The notes under the pieces: generated by a model
The model's database searches: none
The model's input: the letters and a program-made list of their open reading frames with translations, nothing else
What the model was told of the DNA's origin: nothing
Shown here: piece by piece, positions 59,892 through 64,000 of the stretch
Layout: each line of letters opens with the position of its first letter
Position numbering within the stretch: the first letter of the stretch is position 1
Program-made: the position numbers and the translations under genes
Source of the DNA: Larkinella sp965227735
GTDB taxonomy: Bacteria; Bacteroidota; Bacteroidia; Cytophagales; Spirosomataceae
Assembly (NCBI RefSeq): GCF_965227735.1
Contig: NZ_OZ245776.1
Location: 1,178,001-1,242,000, forward strand
Direction: 5' to 3'
Length of the DNA stretch: 64,000 nucleotides

Positions 59892-62800
59892 ATGACAATG
59901 TCAAAAAAGGGCTATTTCTCGCTGTCCATCATTAAATCTATCAGCCTGATTTTCATTTTATTAACATTATTGTCTACGAGGAGCACGGCCCAAAAATTTT
60001 ATTTCAACGCACTCACCTCCAAGCAGGGTTTGTCGCACAATAGTGTATTTAGCATCACCCAGGACCACAAAGGCTTCATTTGGTTCGGTACGCGGGGTGG
60101 TGTGAGCCGTTACGATAGTCAGCAGATAAAAAATTATCCGCTGAATGCCTTCCACCCCAACACGGAATCGACACGGGTCAGATGTTTGTATGCAGTCGGG
60201 GATGAGTTGTGGGTAGGAACCGCCGGTGGCCTGTTCAGCTATCTTTTCGATAAAGATGAATTTGTACCGGTGTCGCTCGGGAAAAGTCCGGTCAATGTTT
60301 CCGTCATTCAGCGGGTGTCGTCGGGTGAACTCTGGGTTGGCTGCCGGGATGGGCTGTATATTCTGTCAAAGAACGGGTCAGTCCGTCGCATTCTGCCAGC
60401 GCAGAACGTCCACGCCATTCATGAATACCGGAAAGGTTCTTTTCTGATTTTGCAAAACAACACGCCCTGTGTCATTAACGACGCCGGTGAAACCATCATC
60501 TCCCTGGCAATCGAAGGCGGAAACCCTAAAAAAGCATTCACGTTCCGTGACAACAAGCTTTTCAAAAACCGGCGGGGGGCGATCTGGCTCAGTACAGAAA
60601 CCAATCTGCTGCAGTTGGACGAGAAAACCATGACCTTCAGGCCAATGGACTGGTTTGTCCGGCTGGTCAAAGACCAGGTGAGGGTCATGCGCACGGTTTC
60701 TGAAGACCAGGCCGGCAATGTCTGGATTGGTGGTGAATCGGGGGTGATGATGATCGACAGCCAGCGCCGGATGGTGCAGGAGTACGATAAATCATTTACG
60801 GCCTCGCCCTATGGACTCACCGACCGGGCCGTTTATTCAAGCTTCGTCAGCCGGGACGGAATGGTTTGGCTGGGTACGTATTTTGGGGGTGTCAATTACA
60901 CCAAACCCGTCGGAATTTCATTCGAGCATCTGTTTCCGGCTACCGACGGACAAACCATTGCGGGGAAGGCCATTAGTCAGCTTGCCATCGATGGGCAGGA
61001 ACGGCTCTGGATCGGAACCGAAGACGGCGGCATTAGCATTCAGGACCGGGCTACCGGCCGCTACACCTACCACAACCAGGCGAATGGACTGAGTGACAAC
61101 AATGTACACGCTATTTCGATTGATAAGTCGGGGGCGGCCTGGGTAGGAACGTTTTTGGGAGGGTTAAACCGCATTGACCCGGTTTCGGGAAAAAAGCGTG
61201 TATTTCTCCACAATGCGGACGACTCTACCTCGCTGGCCAGCAATTTTGTCAATTCCCTGTTCCACGACAAAACGGGCCGTCTTTGGGTCGGTACGACGAA
61301 GGGAGTCAATATTTTTGATGAGAAAACGGGCACCTTCCGGCTGTTTAAACCCAATGCGTTAGGGACTCCGTTTATCATTGATATCATGGGCGATGCGTCG
61401 GGCCGGATTTGGTTTGCGACCGAAAACTCGGGAGTGTACCAATACGAACCCGTCCTTGACCAATTGACCCATTTCCACGCTGGCAACACGCCCGTTTTGC
61501 GGGGCAATCAGATCATCAGTATTTACGAAGATTCAAACCATAATATGTGGTTTGGCAGCCTGAATGCGGGGGTATATCAATGGAATAACCGGCAGAAAAA
61601 GTTTGTTCCCCACCCGGTACAAGCGCATCTGTTAAACCAGACCGTCTACGAAACACTGGAGGATAACCACGGCACCTTCTGGTTTTCGACCAACAGCGGT
61701 TTGCTGTCCTATAAGCCGGACCAGCAGACGCATCGCGTTTTCGACGGCAGCAACGGGCTTCAGGCCACACAGTTTAATTTTAAATCGGCCTTAAAAGACC
61801 GGCAGGGTTACCTGTATTTCGGTAGCGTGGATGGCCTCTGCTATTTCAACCCCGATAACATTACGAAACGGGTTTTTGACCCGCCGGTTTATTTCACGGA
61901 CCTGAAACTATTCAACAAAGAAGTGCGGCCCGATGGCGAACTGATGCTCACCAAACGCCTTGACGAAACCAGCGAACTGGTTTTTAAGTACGCACAAAAC
62001 GTGATCACGCTGGATTTTGTAGCCATCAATTATTTCTCGAAACGAACGAATTACTACACCTATTACCTCGAAGGCTTTGAAGAAACCTGGGGGCCGAAAA
62101 CCACCGTAAACTCGCAGACCTATACCAATCTGTCTCCCGGCCAGTACACGTTCCATGTTCGGTCCTTTCAATCGAACGGCGATTTGTCACCAACCGAACG
62201 GACCCTTCGGCTGATCGTGAAACCGCCCTTCTGGCGTACCACTTATGCCTATTTGCTCTACGCGCTGTTTGGCATTGGTTTATTGGTAGTCTACCGGCGA
62301 TTCATCACGTATCTGAACCGCCAGAAAATGGCCGTGCAGGTGGAGCGGGTCGAACGGGAAAAAAGCCGGGAATTAAACCAGCAGAAGCTGAATTTCTTCA
62401 CGTTTCTTTCGAACGAATTCAAGACCCCCATTACGCTGATTATCGCGGAGATTGACGAACTGATTCAAAATAACCAGGCCTGGCGGGCCGATTCGGCCAC
62501 GAATTACAGCGTGATCAAGAAAAACGCCCGCCGGTTACAGGCCCTGATCGACCAGATTACGGAACTCCGGAAAACGGGCCACGAAATTCAGAAAATTCAC
62601 CGCACCGACGCCGATGTTATTGCTTTTATCAAAGAAACCCTGAAAGGATTCGACCCGTTGTTGCGGGCAAGGCAGATTCAGAAGCGGCTCACCTTTTCGC
62701 CCCCTTATCTGATGGCCTCCTTCGATGCCGGAAAGTTGGAAATGATCATTGGCAATGTGTTCTTTTACCTGATCGACCAGTTGAACGAAGGTGACGAACT

Positions 62801-63953
62801 GAACTTCGACGTTGAGGTGGTGAACACGACGGAATGCGAACCGGCCGAATTGCGGTTAACCTTCACCTTCGAGGGGCAACCGGAACTTTTGACCAGTATT
62901 GAAACCAGCTATCAATATGCCGGAAACTCTGAAGAAATTTTTGGGCAGGACAACTCCCCTAATATCGGTATCCTACTGGCTTTCAGCTTGTTAAAATTAC
63001 AATCCGGCCGGGTGTCTGTTTTCGACGCCAACAATCGGAGCCGGCTTTCGCTCCAGATTCCGATTCAGAAAACACCCGTCAGCAAAATCGCTCCGGATGC
63101 TAAACTCCAGCATTCCATCAGCCGGCATATCGTGGATTCGCCGGAGGTGAGTCTGCTGCCGGATGGGGAGTGGTTTAGCCCTCCGGCGGATGAATCCCTA
63201 CGAAACGATAAACCCAATCTGCTGATTATCGAACGTTCGAAAGAGCTGGCTCAGTTTCTGAAACGCCATTACGGGGAAATTTACCGCATTAGCGTGGCAA
63301 ACACCTTCAACGAAGCCCTGAAAAAAGCCGAAACGATGCTGCCTGAAATTATTCTGTGCGACAGCGATATACACGATAAAGAACACCGAAGTGTGTGCCT
63401 GGTGCTAAAAAGAAACCCTCAGACTCAGCACATTCCGGTTATTCTGTTACTGGACGATGAAGATGACAGAAAAATCATTGAGGGGCTGAACAATGGTGCA
63501 GACGGATACATCGGCAAACCGTTCAGTCTGAAAGAACTGGATTTGATCATTGGCAATCAATTGAATACCGTTTCGCTGCTGAAAACTAAATTAACGGACA
63601 GCCTGGCTGGTTCCTTACGGGGTGCCCTGCCCCGGCGAAACAAAGACCAGGAATTTGTCCTGAAGTTTGCTGCCCTGGTGAATCAGCAGTATAAAAATAA
63701 AGAGGTAACCGCCGATGAGCTGGCCCGGCAGATGAATTGCAGCCGGTCGCAGCTTCATACAAAACTGAAGACCCTCACCGGCCTGAGCACCAAAGAGTAC
63801 CTGAACGATTATCGCCTGGGGCTGGCCCGGCAGTTGCTCGAAGGCGGTATGAGCGTGACCGAAGCGGCCTTCGAGGTTGGTTTTAACGACCCCAATTATT
63901 TCGGTCGGGCCTTCAAAAATAAATTCGGGATTATCCCCAGTAAAATCTACTGA
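59892..63953 (+). CDS. Hybrid two-component regulator (HTCS type) with altered phosphorylation sites
   Basis: A 1353-residue regulator, taking the ATG in MTMSKKGYFSL as start (a GTG 10 codons upstream is possible). Order: signal/anchor helix; two periplasmic reg_prop propellers (about 35-710: GLSHNSVFSITQDHKGFIWFGTRGGVSRYD); Y_Y_Y domain; transmembrane helix (about 785-805); kinase-like region; receiver-like region (about 1105-1225); AraC helix-turn-helix (about 1255-1353). The phospho-acceptor motif reads LSNEFKTPITLI, so the normal His is Asn841, and the ATP-binding N and G boxes are not recognisable. The receiver keeps D1157 (ILCDSDI) and K in GKPF but has lost the acidic pair. Divergent from SusC. 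Probably a regulator that works without its own kinase. Confidence 0.92.
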   Translation: MTMSKKGYFSLSIIKSISLIFILLTLLSTRSTAQKFYFNALTSKQGLSHNSVFSITQDHKGFIWFGTRGGVSRYDSQQIKNYPLNAFHPNTESTRVRCLYAVGDELWVGTAGGLFSYLFDKDEFVPVSLGKSPVNVSVIQRVSSGELWVGCRDGLYILSKNGSVRRILPAQNVHAIHEYRKGSFLILQNNTPCVINDAGETIISLAIEGGNPKKAFTFRDNKLFKNRRGAIWLSTETNLLQLDEKTMTFRPMDWFVRLVKDQVRVMRTVSEDQAGNVWIGGESGVMMIDSQRRMVQEYDKSFTASPYGLTDRAVYSSFVSRDGMVWLGTYFGGVNYTKPVGISFEHLFPATDGQTIAGKAISQLAIDGQERLWIGTEDGGISIQDRATGRYTYHNQANGLSDNNVHAISIDKSGAAWVGTFLGGLNRIDPVSGKKRVFLHNADDSTSLASNFVNSLFHDKTGRLWVGTTKGVNIFDEKTGTFRLFKPNALGTPFIIDIMGDASGRIWFATENSGVYQYEPVLDQLTHFHAGNTPVLRGNQIISIYEDSNHNMWFGSLNAGVYQWNNRQKKFVPHPVQAHLLNQTVYETLEDNHGTFWFSTNSGLLSYKPDQQTHRVFDGSNGLQATQFNFKSALKDRQGYLYFGSVDGLCYFNPDNITKRVFDPPVYFTDLKLFNKEVRPDGELMLTKRLDETSELVFKYAQNVITLDFVAINYFSKRTNYYTYYLEGFEETWGPKTTVNSQTYTNLSPGQYTFHVRSFQSNGDLSPTERTLRLIVKPPFWRTTYAYLLYALFGIGLLVVYRRFITYLNRQKMAVQVERVEREKSRELNQQKLNFFTFLSNEFKTPITLIIAEIDELIQNNQAWRADSATNYSVIKKNARRLQALIDQITELRKTGHEIQKIHRTDADVIAFIKETLKGFDPLLRARQIQKRLTFSPPYLMASFDAGKLEMIIGNVFFYLIDQLNEGDELNFDVEVVNTTECEPAELRLTFTFEGQPELLTSIETSYQYAGNSEEIFGQDNSPNIGILLAFSLLKLQSGRVSVFDANNRSRLSLQIPIQKTPVSKIAPDAKLQHSISRHIVDSPEVSLLPDGEWFSPPADESLRNDKPNLLIIERSKELAQFLKRHYGEIYRISVANTFNEALKKAETMLPEIILCDSDIHDKEHRSVCLVLKRNPQTQHIPVILLLDDEDDRKIIEGLNNGADGYIGKPFSLKELDLIIGNQLNTVSLLKTKLTDSLAGSLRGALPRRNKDQEFVLKFAALVNQQYKNKEVTADELARQMNCSRSQLHTKLKTLTGLSTKEYLNDYRLGLARQLLEGGMSVTEAAFEVGFNDPNYFGRAFKNKFGIIPSKIY

Positions 63954-64000
63954 TCAATGGGGATGACTTTCGCTACCATTCAGAATTGTGACCAGCCGCA

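Noticed and set aside
1..64000. CRISPR array, prophage, integrative element or intact insertion sequence
   Set aside because: I found no regularly spaced direct repeats, Cas, integrase, transposase or phage genes; only non-coding palindromic repeats are present.

Overview
The window looks like chromosomal DNA of a Bacteroidota bacterium, most likely a Cytophagales/Spirosomataceae relative (Spirosoma or Larkinella type; this placement is inference). The signs are two SusC/SusD pairs, a hybrid two-component regulator of the HTCS type, many lipoproteins with short Bacteroidota lipoboxes, and promoters of the TTTG-N19/20-TAnnTTTG type instead of sigma-70 boxes. No phage, integrase, intact insertion sequence or CRISPR array is visible. 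The accessory character comes from sugar-handling genes and from several families of hairpin-forming repeats.

Layout. 0-9.4 kb: the end of a histidine kinase, a decayed lytic transglycosylase fragment beside an intact one, RecQ helicase, a TonB-system-like surface protein, an S9 peptidase and a di-heme peroxidase. 9.5-15.4 kb: an AT-rich spacer, then a SusC/SusD-like_2/lipoprotein operon. 16-21.3 kb: housekeeping (asnS, rpoN, a membrane protein, a PaaG-like crotonase, tRNA-Arg with a clear promoter). 21.5-34.7 kb: a zinc alcohol dehydrogenase, lipoproteins, a GT4 glycosyltransferase overlapping a GH1-like protein, an RsbRD-type histidine kinase, and a GH130/SDR/760-residue toroid operon followed by a broken copper-storage-like gene and an isochorismatase-fold hydrolase. 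35-39.5 kb: a two-gene pair of beta-helix protein plus di-heme cytochrome (TIGR03805/TIGR03806 type), convergent with a PQQ dehydrogenase carrying its own cytochrome c domain. 39.7-42.1 kb: a HExxH protein and an SDR divergent from an HxlR regulator with a perfect palindromic operator.

The most interesting stretch is 42.4-64 kb. From 59.7 kb down to 42.5 kb every gene is on the minus strand: SusC, SusD, DUF3823 lipoprotein, a CehA/McbA-like PHP metallohydrolase, a 1196-residue lipoprotein that joins ThuA-like, sorbosone-dehydrogenase-like, HEAT, lectin-like and blue-copper domains, a stand-alone ThuA protein, a Gfo/Idh/MocA protein, a D-tagatose 3-epimerase-like protein, and a split version of the plant antiviral protein Tm-1 (UPF0261 plus TIM barrel). 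A divergent HTCS regulator at 59.9-64 kb has Asn in place of the phospho-accepting His. No classical polysaccharide hydrolase is present, so I read this as a candidate oxidative sugar or glycoside uptake and catabolism locus, electrons leaving through copper. That function is inference.

Repeats sit mainly at gene or module borders: a CCCCTAAAGGGG hairpin family (four copies sharing a CCGGAT loop core), a two-copy element whose first copy has 53-bp perfect arms, an inverted pair near 1 kb and a smaller hairpin at 20.3 kb.
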